DNA from: Devosia yakushimensis
Lineage (GTDB): Bacteria; Pseudomonadota; Alphaproteobacteria; Rhizobiales; Devosiaceae
Length of the DNA: 64,000 nucleotides
Reading direction: 5' to 3'
Assembly (NCBI RefSeq): GCF_030159855.1
Contig: NZ_BSNG01000001.1
Coordinates: 3,484,539-3,548,538, forward strand
Below are positions 1-8,407 of the stretch, one piece after another. Made by a program: the position numbers and the translations under genes. How positions within the stretch are numbered: the stretch's first letter is position 1; each line of letters begins with the position of its first letter. The notes below the pieces were generated by a model. It did no database searches, was not told the origin of the DNA, and was given only the letters and a program-made list of their open reading frames with translations.

Positions 1-19
1 CAAAGGTATCCGCGCGGGT

Positions 20-1471
20 TCAGACGACCCGCGTGAATTGCAGGCCAAGCAGCTTGGCCAATTTTTCGATGCGTCCGGCGATATGGCCGACGCCGACGGC
101 GCAGTGATGGGCGGGGCCGGCGCCGTTCCAGGCTTCGGTAAAGGCGCGGGCGCCATTGGCGAAGCGGTAGCGTGAATTGGTATTGCCGATTTCGAGAATG
201 GGGCCGGGGACGGATTCCCCCTCGGCCACCAGCAACTCGACCTTGCCGGCGCGCTCGATGACCGAGAGCAGCGTCACCGGCCCGTGGCGGACCGACATTT
301 CGACCGAGACGCCCTTGCCGACCTTGCCGTGATAGACTTCGAGCGGGCGGACCTTGGTCTTGCCCTGGGCAATCTTGGTATGGCCGGGCCCGTCATGGCC
401 CATGAGCACGACATCGTCATTGTAGTCGATGGCGTAATATTCGGTGAAGGAGCCGCCGACGCCAAAGGCGTCCATGATCTTCATGGCCTGGGCATTCTTG
501 ATTTCATATTCGCCAGCCACCGGCACGCCGGAGGCGGTGAGGAGCGAGCAGCCCAGAATGACCGACGAGATGAGGTCTTCATGCTCGTGGCCGGGCACCG
601 AGACGTAGAAATAGGCCATGGAGCCCAGATCATGGGCCAGGACCAGCTTTTCGAGCGCGGCGGCGGTGGCGGCGGCGCGGCGCAATTCGGCGGGATCGCA
701 GCCGGGCTCGATCTCGAATTCGGCCTCGATGCGGGCCAGCATGGCGTCGATCTCGGCCGGGCCCAGCGCGCGGCGAAACTGGGCCAGTTCGTCCATTTCG
801 AGGAACTCGATACTGGTGCCGAAGGCCGCCGATTGGGCGGTGAGGTCGGAATAGATATCGAGCATGCCATTGTAGTAATGGCCCATGACGCCCAGCCGGT
901 TATGCGCCATGACATGGGCGACCCGGGCAGCCTCGATCCAATCCTCGATCTCGGCATCGACATGGGGATCGCCCTCGAGCACGCCGGTAACCTGATGGGT
1001 GGGGATGCCGGCGCGATTGAATACATTGGCGATTTCGGGCACCGGGCAGGCGGCGCAATAGGCCAGCCACGTGCCGGTCATCTGGGTGCGGTCGCGCAGG
1101 CGGTTGAAGGCCTGGTAGTCGATGGCCCGCTCCGGCTGGAGATTGAGGATGATGACGGGCACGCCGGCGCGACGCACCACGGGCAGCACTGTCGATGACA
1201 GGGCATAGGTCGTGACATAGAGAAAGATCACGTCGACATCGGCGGTGCGGAAGCGATGGCCGGCTTCGACCGATTTTTGCGGTGTGTCGACGAGGCCCAG
1301 ATTGACGATCTCGACGCCGGGGCGGTCGAGCTTGGCGGCAACCGTGCCGACATAGCTTTCGAGCCGCGCCTTGAGGCCCTCGAACTGGGGCCAATAGGCC
1401 TCGAGCCCGATGCCGAACAGGCCAACCTTCAATGGCCGATCCCCCGCCGGGACCAATCCAGCCAATGCCAT
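20..1471 (-). CDS. L-fucose/L-arabinose isomerase-family protein
   Basis: A 483-residue protein of the FucI/AraA-type isomerase family, expected to interconvert an aldose and a ketose in the cytoplasm. The N-terminal 170 residues form a Rossmann-like half (NLGLVDTPQKS, VIFLYVTTYALSS). The middle has GVMGHYYNGMLD and DLGSMAYFYVS, and the C-terminal part carries LMGHDGPGH and a closing NTNSRYRF stretch typical of AraA-like proteins. Length matches the family (about 500). A GGAGG Shine-Dalgarno lies just before the ATG. The gene is divergent from the AraC-type regulator starting at 1627, which probably controls it. The real sugar substrate cannot be read from sequence; many relatives are not true arabinose isomerases. 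Confidence 0.85.
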   Translation of the reverse strand: MALAGLVPAGDRPLKVGLFGIGLEAYWPQFEGLKARLESYVGTVAAKLDRPGVEIVNLGLVDTPQKSVEAGHRFRTADVDVIFLYVTTYALSSTVLPVVRRAGVPVIILNLQPERAIDYQAFNRLRDRTQMTGTWLAYCAACPVPEIANVFNRAGIPTHQVTGVLEGDPHVDAEIEDWIEAARVAHVMAHNRLGVMGHYYNGMLDIYSDLTAQSAAFGTSIEFLEMDELAQFRRALGPAEIDAMLARIEAEFEIEPGCDPAELRRAAATAAALEKLVLAHDLGSMAYFYVSVPGHEHEDLISSVILGCSLLTASGVPVAGEYEIKNAQAMKIMDAFGVGGSFTEYYAIDYNDDVVLMGHDGPGHTKIAQGKTKVRPLEVYHGKVGKGVSVEMSVRHGPVTLLSVIERAGKVELLVAEGESVPGPILEIGNTNSRYRFANGARAFTEAWNGAGPAHHCAVGVGHIAGRIEKLAKLLGLQFTRVV

Positions 1472-1626
1472 TCTTATCCTCCAAGGCCGCGAATTTTGTG
1501 CCGCGGCAGCGCCTTATGGCGCCGTCATTCAAAAACTGATCTTGGAGGACACACTAGCACTCGATCCCGGCACGCAAAGCCGGTAGTGTTTTCACGAACT
1601 GATCTGTTGCATATGAAAACTGATCA

Positions 1627-2526
1627 ATGGCTGAGCCCGATTACTATACCTATCTGCCAGACAATAGCCTGTGCGAGGCCTGGGGCTGCACGGCCCTGTC
1701 GACCGGCTATACCCATATTCCGCCGGGTTCGGCCTATCCGCCGGTGCGGCATCCGGATGACCATCACTTCCTCTGGGAGAAGGGAAGGACGCTGCAGGCC
1801 TATCAATTTGCCTATATCAGCCAGGGCCGTGGGCGGCTGCAGGCGGCGCCCAATCCCGAGATCATCCACCCGGTCGAAGCCGGCGACGTGATCCTGATGT
1901 TTCCCGGGGTCTGGCATCGCTTTGCGCCGGACCCGGACACCGGCTGGGTGGAAAGCTGGATCGAATGCCGGGGCGCGGCCTTCGATCGGGTGCTCGATAT
2001 GGGTCTGGTGCAGATCGAAGCCCCGGTCTGGCGGGCCGATCAGCGGGCCAGCGCGGTGTTCCAGACGGTGCACCAATTGGCGCGCGAGGATGCGATCCTG
2101 CATCAGCCCACCCTGTCGGCACTGGGATTACAATTGCTGGCTCAGCTCTGCCAGTCACGCGATCTTGCCGAGCAGGGCCGGGTGCGGATGGTCGAGCGGG
2201 CGCGGCGGGCGTTGATGGAGAAAAGCGGGGATGGGCAATCGCTCGATTCCATCGCGCGGGAGCTCGGCATCAGCTATCCGACGCTGCGGCGCCTGTTCCG
2301 GCAGCATGCGGGCATGTCGCTCAAGCAATATCGCACCGAGGTCCGAATCCGGCGGGCCTGCGAATTGCTGCGGAATTCGGATAAGTCGGTCAAGGCGATA
2401 GCGGGTTATCTCGGCTATAGCTCGGCCTTTCACTTCTCGGCGCAATTCCGCCAATCGACGGGCCTTGCGCCCTCGGAATGGCGGCGGCAGAACCGGGTGG
2501 AAGGGCTTGGCCGGAGCGGGAAATGA
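1627..2526 (+). CDS. AraC-family transcriptional regulator
   Basis: A 299-residue cytoplasmic DNA-binding protein. Residues about 15-150 form a cupin-like effector-binding domain (AGDVILMFPGVWHRF), and residues about 200-295 carry the paired helix-turn-helix of the AraC/XylS family (LDSIARELGISYPTLRRLF and the closing AIAGYLGYSSAFHFSAQF). It is divergent from the isomerase gene with a 155-base gap, the usual arrangement of a sugar-responsive activator and its target. The stop codon TGA at 2524-2526 touches the 16-base repeat that marks the left end of the island, so this is the last gene of the left flank. No strong ribosome-binding site is seen before the ATG. Confidence 0.9.
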   Translation: MAEPDYYTYLPDNSLCEAWGCTALSTGYTHIPPGSAYPPVRHPDDHHFLWEKGRTLQAYQFAYISQGRGRLQAAPNPEIIHPVEAGDVILMFPGVWHRFAPDPDTGWVESWIECRGAAFDRVLDMGLVQIEAPVWRADQRASAVFQTVHQLAREDAILHQPTLSALGLQLLAQLCQSRDLAEQGRVRMVERARRALMEKSGDGQSLDSIARELGISYPTLRRLFRQHAGMSLKQYRTEVRIRRACELLRNSDKSVKAIAGYLGYSSAFHFSAQFRQSTGLAPSEWRRQNRVEGLGRSGK

Positions 2527-2541
2527 ATGGCGGAGAGAAAG
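2526..2541. repeat. Left attachment-site repeat of the island
   Basis: AATGGCGGAGAGAAAG is an exact 16-base copy of 44638-44653, which covers the 3' end of tRNA-Ser (CCA plus acceptor strand) and two bases beyond it. The first base is the last base of the AraC-type gene stop codon. The match ends at 2542 (T against G). The 237 bases from here to the next gene hold no convincing coding sequence. Confidence 0.75.
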
Positions 2542-2591
2542 TCAGGACGCACTAGGCTGTTCGTGGGCCTTTGAGGCGGGGGCAAGCCGAC

Positions 2592-2601
2592 GACCTACGA
2601 G
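2592..2601 (+). repeat. Possible integrase arm-type site, left end
   Basis: GACCTACGAG lies 51 bases inside the left repeat. The same ten bases occur at 44470-44479, and the shared octamer GACCTACG recurs at 44482-44489, all in the same orientation between the integrase gene and the tRNA. Repeated short motifs at both ends of an element are what arm-type integrase sites look like, but the function is only inferred. Confidence 0.3.
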
Positions 2602-2778
2602 ACGACGTACGCGAGAGGGCGGATTGGCTACGTTGGGGTGGAAGGTGGACTGACTGCTTTTGTAATTGTCTGTGAACACAGACATTGTCGCGGGAGAAAG
2701 CTCTAGAAGGCGTGGCCCTCGTCAATGCCAAAACCAAACCTGCTTTGAAGACGGCTTGTCCTATGGCACCATCTGACC

Positions 2779-3417
2779 ATGAGGCTCTACCTTTCATCGT
2801 TTGATATTGGAGACGATCCAACTGAGCTGGTGAAGCTCGCGCCGGATGGGCGCGTCGGCATCATCATGAACGCCTTGGACAATTTTCCCGATGCTCGCCA
2901 GAGCTGGCAGGATACCCAAACGGAAAAGCTCTCTGGCCTTGGCTTTACGGTGGAGCCGCTTGATCTGCGGGAGCATTTCGGCCCGGCGTCTCAGATAAAG
3001 GAAAAGTTGGCCCAACTGGATGCCGTCTGGGTAAACGGCGGCAATACCTTCGTTCTGCGACGCGCAATGGCCCTAAGCGACTTCGACGTCGCCATTCGGG
3101 AGGCACTGGGTAACGACCGGATTGCCTATGCTGGATTCAGCGCAGCGGCCGTTGTGCTGCACAAGAGTTTGCAAGGCCTCGAACTCGTCGACGATCCAAA
3201 TGATGTGCCGGAGGGCTATCCGAGCGACGTGCCTTGGGAAGGGCTTGACATGTTACCCTTCTCTATCGTCGTGCATTTTGCCTCCGAGCATTCGGAGTCA
3301 GAGGGCGCTTCTAAAGAGGCCGATTTCTACAGGGCAAATGGCATTCCCTTCAAAACTCTGAACGACGGGCAAGCTCTTGTCATCTCAAACGGTCCGCCGT
3401 TCATCGTTCCACGTTGA
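2779..3417 (+). CDS. Type 1 glutamine amidotransferase-like / peptidase S51-family protein
   Basis: A 212-residue soluble protein resembling the PepE/cyanophycinase (S51) fold. Visible features are the N-terminal MRLYLSSF strand, GGNTFVLRRAM (the conserved 'GGN' turn) and a nucleophile elbow AGFSAAAVVL in which the serine is present but the usual SAG is SAA. VVHFASEH may supply the histidine. Relatives cleave Asp-X dipeptides or act on small ligands; the substrate here is unknown. It is followed at 39 bases by the DUF218 gene on the same strand, so the two are probably cotranscribed. It is the first gene inside the island's left end. Confidence 0.75.
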   Translation: MRLYLSSFDIGDDPTELVKLAPDGRVGIIMNALDNFPDARQSWQDTQTEKLSGLGFTVEPLDLREHFGPASQIKEKLAQLDAVWVNGGNTFVLRRAMALSDFDVAIREALGNDRIAYAGFSAAAVVLHKSLQGLELVDDPNDVPEGYPSDVPWEGLDMLPFSIVVHFASEHSESEGASKEADFYRANGIPFKTLNDGQALVISNGPPFIVPR

Positions 3418-3455
3418 GAGCGTCCGAGATGATCTGATTGAAAGGGCATCAAACA

Positions 3456-4043
3456 ATGTCTCGATCTCCGCCAGATTTCTCAGAGGCAGTTATCGTGTTG
3501 GCGAACCTCATGGACCGGTATGGTCGCCTAAACGACGACTCGTCAGCCCGCCTCGAAACGGCTGTCGGCATTTTGAAGGAGACACCGAAAAGCCGTCTCA
3601 TCACTTCGGGATGGAACTACAGACCTGACTCGTCGATCATGATCGCCCATGCCATGCGCGACTGCGCTCGAAACGTCCATGGCATCGCGCCCCACCGCAT
3701 ACTTACGGACAGTTCGGCCAGAGACACAGTTGGCGATGCTCTCTTCGTCAAGCGCAATGTGGTCGAACCTTCGCACATCCGTGACCTCACTGTAGTCTCC
3801 AGCGCTTACCATCTGCCCCGGGTCCAGCAGATTTTCGAGTTCGTGTTCGGCAGCGGCTACAGGATGCGCTTTGTCAGTACGCAGATTGACCATACCCGGG
3901 GAGTCGAAAAGTCTGAGATAGCGTCGCTTGCGGCCTTCCGCTCGACCTTTGACGGCGTCCTGCCGGGTGACACGGAGGCGATCTTTCAGCGCCTTGTGAG
4001 GAAGCACCCACTCTACAACGGCACCGTGCATCCTGCCTTTTGA
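3456..4043 (+). CDS. DUF218 / YdcF-family protein
   Basis: About 195 residues with the DUF218 core: SEAVIVLANLMDRYG at the N terminus, LITSGWNYRPDSS after it, then the DSSARDTVGDALFVKR and LTVVSSAYHLPRVQQIF segments that match the ligand-binding strand order of YdcF/SanA-like proteins. Here it has no membrane anchor, so it is probably cytosolic. I prefer the ATG at 3456, preceded by AAAGGG, over an in-frame TTG at 3438. The biochemical role of the family is poorly known. It is convergent with the sugar ABC ATPase gene, and a strong inverted repeat lies between the two. Confidence 0.75.
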   Translation: MSRSPPDFSEAVIVLANLMDRYGRLNDDSSARLETAVGILKETPKSRLITSGWNYRPDSSIMIAHAMRDCARNVHGIAPHRILTDSSARDTVGDALFVKRNVVEPSHIRDLTVVSSAYHLPRVQQIFEFVFGSGYRMRFVSTQIDHTRGVEKSEIASLAAFRSTFDGVLPGDTEAIFQRLVRKHPLYNGTVHPAF

Positions 4044-4052
4044 GCCGCGTGG

Positions 4053-4096
4053 CGCTCCGGCAGATCGGTGGGAAGAGTGACCCGTCTGCCGGAGCG
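4053..4096. terminator. Long inverted repeat between convergent genes
   Basis: CGCTCCGGCAGA at 4053-4064 is a perfect inverted repeat of TCTGCCGGAGCG at 4085-4096, with further GGG/CCC pairing in the loop. It lies 10 bases after the DUF218 gene and 65 bases beyond the ABC ATPase gene end, so it can act as a transcription barrier from both sides. No T-run follows on either strand, so a classical rho-independent terminator is not proven. Confidence 0.5.
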
Positions 4097-4160
4097 TACC
4101 GCCTCCAATGACCGCGAATGCCCGCGTGGCCATGTCGTTGGCGGATCTTGATAAAGCGGG

Positions 4161-5234
4161 TCAACGAGGGATGCGTTGGCCCGTGTCGGCTGAAAACAGG
4201 GTCGCTTGCGGAATCGCGATGGACACCTGGACGAGTTGGTTTGGCGAAACCTTCCCCGTTGGGAAACGTGCTACCAGCTTCTGGCCATGCACCGTCAGCA
4301 CGACATTGTCTTCCGGTCCGGTAGGCTCAACGCTATCGACCTTGGCCGTCTCGCCCAGCCCGTCACTGGCGAGCGTGACATGCTCGGGCCGTATGCCCAG
4401 GAGGATACTTCCCTCGGCCCGGTCTATCCGGCCCAGCGGGACCGACCAACCATAGCCATCTTCGAACAGGGCGCCCTCAGCGGACTGCTTGAGGGTGCCG
4501 GTCAGCAACTGCATGGATGGCGAACCGATGAAGCGGGCGACGAACAGATTGGCCGGCTGGTGATAGACCTCGTAGGGGGTGCCAATCTGCTGGATGTCGC
4601 CCTTGTTCATCACCACGATCTTGGTGGCAAGAGTCATGGCCTCTATCTGGTCGTGCGTCACGTAGATCATGGTCTTGCCGAGCTGGGCGTGCAGCCGCTT
4701 GATCTCGGAGCGCGTTTCAACGCGCAAAGTGGCGTCGAGATTGCTGAGCGGCTCGTCGAACAGGAAGATGCGCGGGTCGCGCACCAGCGCCCGGCCGATT
4801 GCGACGCGCTGGCGTTGGCCGCCCGAGAGCTCGCGTGGGCGGCGCTCTAGCAGCGGCTCGATCTGCAGCAGGCGGGCGACCTCGGCGACGCGCTGACCGA
4901 TCTGCTCGACCGGCGTCTTCCGCATGCGCAGCGGGAAGCCGATGTTCTGGGCCACTGTCATGTTGGGATAGAGCGCATAGGACTGGAACACCATGGCCAC
5001 GTCGCGCTCGCGCGTCGGCATGGTGGTGACCGAGCGTCCCTCGATGACGATGTCGCCGCCATCGATCGGGTGGAGTCCGGCGATGGCATGCAGCAGGGTC
5101 GACTTGCCACAGCCTGAAGGGCCAAGCAGCACGACGAACTCGCCGTCTTCCGCCTCGACATTGATGCCCTTGAGCACCGGCACGGCGCCGTAGGACTTGG
5201 TGATGTTGTTGAGCTGGAGTGAAAGCCTGGACAT
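4161..5234 (-). CDS. Sugar ABC transporter ATP-binding protein (MalK/UgpC type)
   Basis: A 357-residue ATPase of a carbohydrate importer, acting on the inner face of the cytoplasmic membrane. Walker A is GPSGCGKST at residues 38-46, followed by the signature LSGGQRQRVAIG, Walker B IFLFDEPLSNLD and the switch VTHDQIEAM. From about residue 240 come the TOBE/MalK regulatory repeats (LLGIRPEHVTLA). The length is usual for UgpC/MalK. It is the last gene of the operon SBP-permease-permease-ATPase read leftward, starting 4 bases after the second permease. The substrate is not identifiable from this subunit. Confidence 0.93.
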   Translation of the reverse strand: MSRLSLQLNNITKSYGAVPVLKGINVEAEDGEFVVLLGPSGCGKSTLLHAIAGLHPIDGGDIVIEGRSVTTMPTRERDVAMVFQSYALYPNMTVAQNIGFPLRMRKTPVEQIGQRVAEVARLLQIEPLLERRPRELSGGQRQRVAIGRALVRDPRIFLFDEPLSNLDATLRVETRSEIKRLHAQLGKTMIYVTHDQIEAMTLATKIVVMNKGDIQQIGTPYEVYHQPANLFVARFIGSPSMQLLTGTLKQSAEGALFEDGYGWSVPLGRIDRAEGSILLGIRPEHVTLASDGLGETAKVDSVEPTGPEDNVVLTVHGQKLVARFPTGKVSPNQLVQVSIAIPQATLFSADTGQRIPR

Positions 5235-5238
5235 GGAT

Positions 5239-6057
5239 CTATCCCTTGATGCTGCCGAGCGACATGCCGCGGACGATCTGCCCCTGCACCAGCATGCCCA
5301 GGACGAGCATGGGCAGCATCACCAGTGTTGCGGCTGCGGTTAGGGCCCCCCACTGGACGCCCTGGAAGGTGAGGAATGAGGTGATGCTGACCGGAAGGGT
5401 CTGCGTATCGCGGCCGCTGAGCACCAGCGCGATGAAGAACTCATTCCAGGTGAAGAGCACGCACATGATGAGCGTGGCGATGATGCCGCCCCTTGCCACC
5501 GGCAGGAATACCTCGCGGAAGATGGTGAACTCTCGCGCCCCATCCACTTTGGCCGCATCCCGGAGCTCGCGTGGAATGTCCTCGAAGAAGGTCAGCAGCA
5601 TCGAGATGGCGAAGGGGATGTTGATGAAGGCGTAGATGGCGATCAGCAGCCAATGGTTGTTGAGCAGCTTGAGCTGGGACGCGAGGAAATAGGTCGGGAT
5701 GACGAAGATGATCGGCGGCGCGATGCGCAGGCTCAGGACGAACTTCTCGTTGTCCTGCTTGGTTTTGTCGTCCTGCTGCACCAGGCCATAGGCCGCCATC
5801 GCACCGATCGCCACAGCGATGATGCTAGCGGTGAACGAGACGACGATACTGTTGAAGAAGGCTCGAACGAACACGCTGTTCTGGAGCACCTTGCCGTAAT
5901 TCTCCCAAGTAGGCTCGAACAGCCAGACCGGCGGGATGGCAAAGGCGTCACGCCCTGTTTTGATCGAGGTCGCCACTACCCAGTAGAGTGGGAACAACAC
6001 CACGATGATGAGCACGACGATCAGGATGTAGAAGGCGATCTTGCGCATGTGACTCAT
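5239..6057 (-). CDS. Carbohydrate ABC transporter permease (MalG/UgpE type)
   Basis: A 272-residue inner-membrane permease with an N-terminal membrane segment (FYILIVVLIIVVLFPLYWVV) and five further hydrophobic spans. The coupling-loop EAA motif appears as RDAAKVDGAREF followed by VFLPVARGG, which docks on the ATPase. The ATG overlaps the stop of the upstream permease gene (ATGA, 6054-6057), so translation of the two is coupled. It pairs with the 6054-6920 permease to form the transmembrane channel. Confidence 0.93.
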   Translation of the reverse strand: MSHMRKIAFYILIVVLIIVVLFPLYWVVATSIKTGRDAFAIPPVWLFEPTWENYGKVLQNSVFVRAFFNSIVVSFTASIIAVAIGAMAAYGLVQQDDKTKQDNEKFVLSLRIAPPIIFVIPTYFLASQLKLLNNHWLLIAIYAFINIPFAISMLLTFFEDIPRELRDAAKVDGAREFTIFREVFLPVARGGIIATLIMCVLFTWNEFFIALVLSGRDTQTLPVSITSFLTFQGVQWGALTAAATLVMLPMLVLGMLVQGQIVRGMSLGSIKG

Positions 6058-6920
6058 CCCCTCTTCTGCGGACGGAAGGCAAAGCCATAGACGGCCAGCA
6101 GTGCGACATTGGTCAGGATCGTCAGCACCATGGCGATGGTCAGCGCATAGGAGATGTCGAAATTGGTGAAGGCGACGATGTAGCCGTAGAGGTTGAACGT
6201 CTCAGTGGAGAGAGCCGGCCCGCCTCGGGTCATGATGTAGAAGATGTCGAAGGCCTTGATGCTGTCGATGGCGCGGATGACGCCCACGACCAGCAGCGCG
6301 CGCTGCATCATCGGCAGCGTGATGTGCCAAAGCACCTGCCACTCGCGGGCGCCGTCGACGCGCGCCGCGTTCTGCGGATCGCCGGGCAGCGATTCCAGCG
6401 AGGCCATGGTCAGCAGCACCACAAAGGGCGTCCACTGCCAGATATCGGCGATGAGCAGCGAGAAGATCGCGACATTGGGATTGCCCAGCCAGTCGACCGG
6501 CCCCAGCCCGATCGTCGACAGCAGGTAATTGGCCATGCCGCTGGATGGGTCGAACATGAAGCGCCAGGTCAGGCCGACCACGACCGGGGTCATGACGATC
6601 GGCACCAGGATCAGCGCCCGAACCACCCGTTTGCCGGAAAATTCACGATCGAGTAGTAGAGCGATGCCAAGGCCGAGCATCAGCTCGATGCCGGTGGCCG
6701 CGATGGTGAACATCACGGTGCGGCCAAGTGCTGAGAGGCCGCGCATGTCAAACAGCAGGCGCAGGTAGTTATCGAGACCGATGAACTGCTGCTGGCCTGG
6801 GCGGAGCAGCGAGATGTTCTGCAGCGTCAGCCAAAGCACATAGACAATAACGATGACCGAAATGATGCCCATCACGAGCATGATCGGTCGGTAGAAGAGT
6901 TTTGTGGCGTCGTGAGCCAT
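6054..6920 (-). CDS. Sugar ABC transporter permease (MalF/UgpA type)
   Basis: A 288-residue inner-membrane permease starting MAHDATKLFYRPIMLVMG. A longer open frame extends upstream but would run into the binding-protein gene, so the ATG at 6918-6920 is taken as the start. It has six hydrophobic spans and an EAA motif (NAARVDGAREW then HITLPMMQRALL). It forms a heterodimer with the 5239-6057 product. It is separated from the upstream binding-protein gene by 52 bases containing a strong hairpin, which probably lowers its expression relative to the binding protein. Confidence 0.93.
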   Translation of the reverse strand: MAHDATKLFYRPIMLVMGIISVIVIVYVLWLTLQNISLLRPGQQQFIGLDNYLRLLFDMRGLSALGRTVMFTIAATGIELMLGLGIALLLDREFSGKRVVRALILVPIVMTPVVVGLTWRFMFDPSSGMANYLLSTIGLGPVDWLGNPNVAIFSLLIADIWQWTPFVVLLTMASLESLPGDPQNAARVDGAREWQVLWHITLPMMQRALLVVGVIRAIDSIKAFDIFYIMTRGGPALSTETFNLYGYIVAFTNFDISYALTIAMVLTILTNVALLAVYGFAFRPQKRG

Positions 6921-6940
6921 TGCAAATCCTACAAGAAAGT

Positions 6941-6964
6941 GACCCCGCCACCTGGGGCGGGGTC
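6941..6964 (-). promoter_or_regulatory. Intra-operon hairpin after the binding-protein gene
   Basis: GACCCCGCC at 6941-6949 pairs perfectly with GGCGGGGTC at 6956-6964 around a 6-base loop, 8 bases beyond the stop of the solute-binding protein gene. Such hairpins in ABC operons stabilise the upstream mRNA or partly terminate transcription, giving more binding protein than permease. The role here is inferred from position. Confidence 0.6.
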
Positions 6965-6972
6965 GCCCGCAC

Positions 6973-8259
6973 TCAGCGCGTGAGTGCAGCCGCGTTAGCG
7001 GCATCGGCTTCTGCAAGCGCATCCGCGGAACTGGCCGTACCGGCCAGGACCTTGGACACCGCGATACCGGCATTGTTTATGATCTCGTTGGCGACCGGGA
7101 CCGTCGGCAGGTATTGCGGATTGCCCTGATTGATCGACGCAATCATGGCGTCCTTAAAGGCGCCGTAGCGGGAGCTGAAATCCTCCGAAGCAAAGGCGGC
7201 CGTCGAGGTGACGCCGGAATTGGGTGCGATGGCCAGCGACTTGATCTGTTGCTGCTTGGCCGTCGCCCAGGAGATGAAGAGCCAGGCGGCCTCCTTGTTG
7301 GCCGACGCCGAAGCGATATAGAGGCTGTGCGCACCCAGCGACGAGGAGCCGCCCTTGGTATTGGCGGTTTCGATCGGCACCGGCGCATAACCGACCTTGC
7401 CGACGACAGTGGAGACCGAGGGATCCTCGTTGAAGGCACCGTTCACGGTCGCGTCGAGCGTAATGCCAGCCTTGCCCTGCTGGAACAGGATGCGGTTTTC
7501 TTCCCAGCCGAAATTGGCGACGCCGACCGGACCATAATCGCGCAGCACGCGGGCATAGGCTTCCAGCGAAGCCGCCGCTTCCGGCGTGCCAAGCGCCGAG
7601 CCACCGTCGGCATTGATGAATTCACCACCAAAACCCCAGAGCCAGCCAGCCCAGACATAGACGCTGTGGATGCCCTGGGCGCCGCGCATGGTGATGCCGG
7701 CAATCTCGCCGTTCGACTTTTCCTTGATCGTCTTGGCCGCCGCTTCGATATCGCTGAAGCTCTTTGGCACTTCGATGCCATACTCTTCGAACAGGTCCTT
7801 GCGGTACATTAGCAAGGTGCTTTCGCCGAAGACGGGCAAGCCGTAGAGGACGTTGTCGATCACGTTCGGACCGAGATAGCCGGGGACGAAGTCGGTGCGG
7901 TCGAAATACGGCCCGAACTGGTTGGCCAACTGGTCGAGCGGCTCGATATAGCCGGCCTGCACGTAGCCGGGCACAAAGATGATATTGTTCTGCACCACGT
8001 CGTAGCGGCCCGAGCCCGACGAGAATTCGAGCAGGATCTTGGGCGACACATCCGATTCCGGCACGATTTCGAGATCGACTTCTATCCCGGTTTCGGCGGT
8101 GAATTCGGGCAGCAGGGCCTGGATGCCATCGGTGGTCGGGTGACCTTCCATCAGCACCGACAGGCGGATGCCCGCATAGGGCTTGTCCTGGGCGATCGCC
8201 GGCACGGCAACCGAAGCAGCCAATGCCGCTGCCAAGGCAATCAGAATACGACGTTTCAT
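6973..8259 (-). CDS. Extracellular sugar-binding protein of ABC transporter
   Basis: A 428-residue periplasmic solute-binding protein (family 1). It starts MKRRILIALAAALAASVAVPAIAQ, a clear Sec signal peptide with cleavage near AIA-Q. The ATG at 8257-8259 has GGAGGAAACT immediately upstream; an in-frame ATG seven codons earlier is less likely. The mature part shows the family's layout: VLMEGHPTTDGIQALLPEF near the start, YGLPVFGESTLLMYRKDLF at the first hinge and AWLFISWATAKQQ in the C-terminal lobe. It supplies substrate to the permeases encoded directly downstream. Confidence 0.93.
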   Translation of the reverse strand: MKRRILIALAAALAASVAVPAIAQDKPYAGIRLSVLMEGHPTTDGIQALLPEFTAETGIEVDLEIVPESDVSPKILLEFSSGSGRYDVVQNNIIFVPGYVQAGYIEPLDQLANQFGPYFDRTDFVPGYLGPNVIDNVLYGLPVFGESTLLMYRKDLFEEYGIEVPKSFSDIEAAAKTIKEKSNGEIAGITMRGAQGIHSVYVWAGWLWGFGGEFINADGGSALGTPEAAASLEAYARVLRDYGPVGVANFGWEENRILFQQGKAGITLDATVNGAFNEDPSVSTVVGKVGYAPVPIETANTKGGSSSLGAHSLYIASASANKEAAWLFISWATAKQQQIKSLAIAPNSGVTSTAAFASEDFSSRYGAFKDAMIASINQGNPQYLPTVPVANEIINNAGIAVSKVLAGTASSADALAEADAANAAALTR

Positions 8260-8407
8260 AGTTTCCTCCATGTGCGCCATCGTACTGCGCGTAACGTCAG
8301 ACCTTGGCCGGGCACCTGGACCCCCAGTGGCAAAGGCTGGGCTACGAACCGTTCCTCCGACGGTGATCGCAATTGCTCAGGCATTCGTTCCAAAGTCAAT
8401 AAATAAA

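Noticed and set aside
6921..7073. 51-codon N-terminal extension of the first sugar permease
   Set aside because: It overlaps the end of the binding-protein gene and the intra-operon hairpin, and has no membrane-protein composition.
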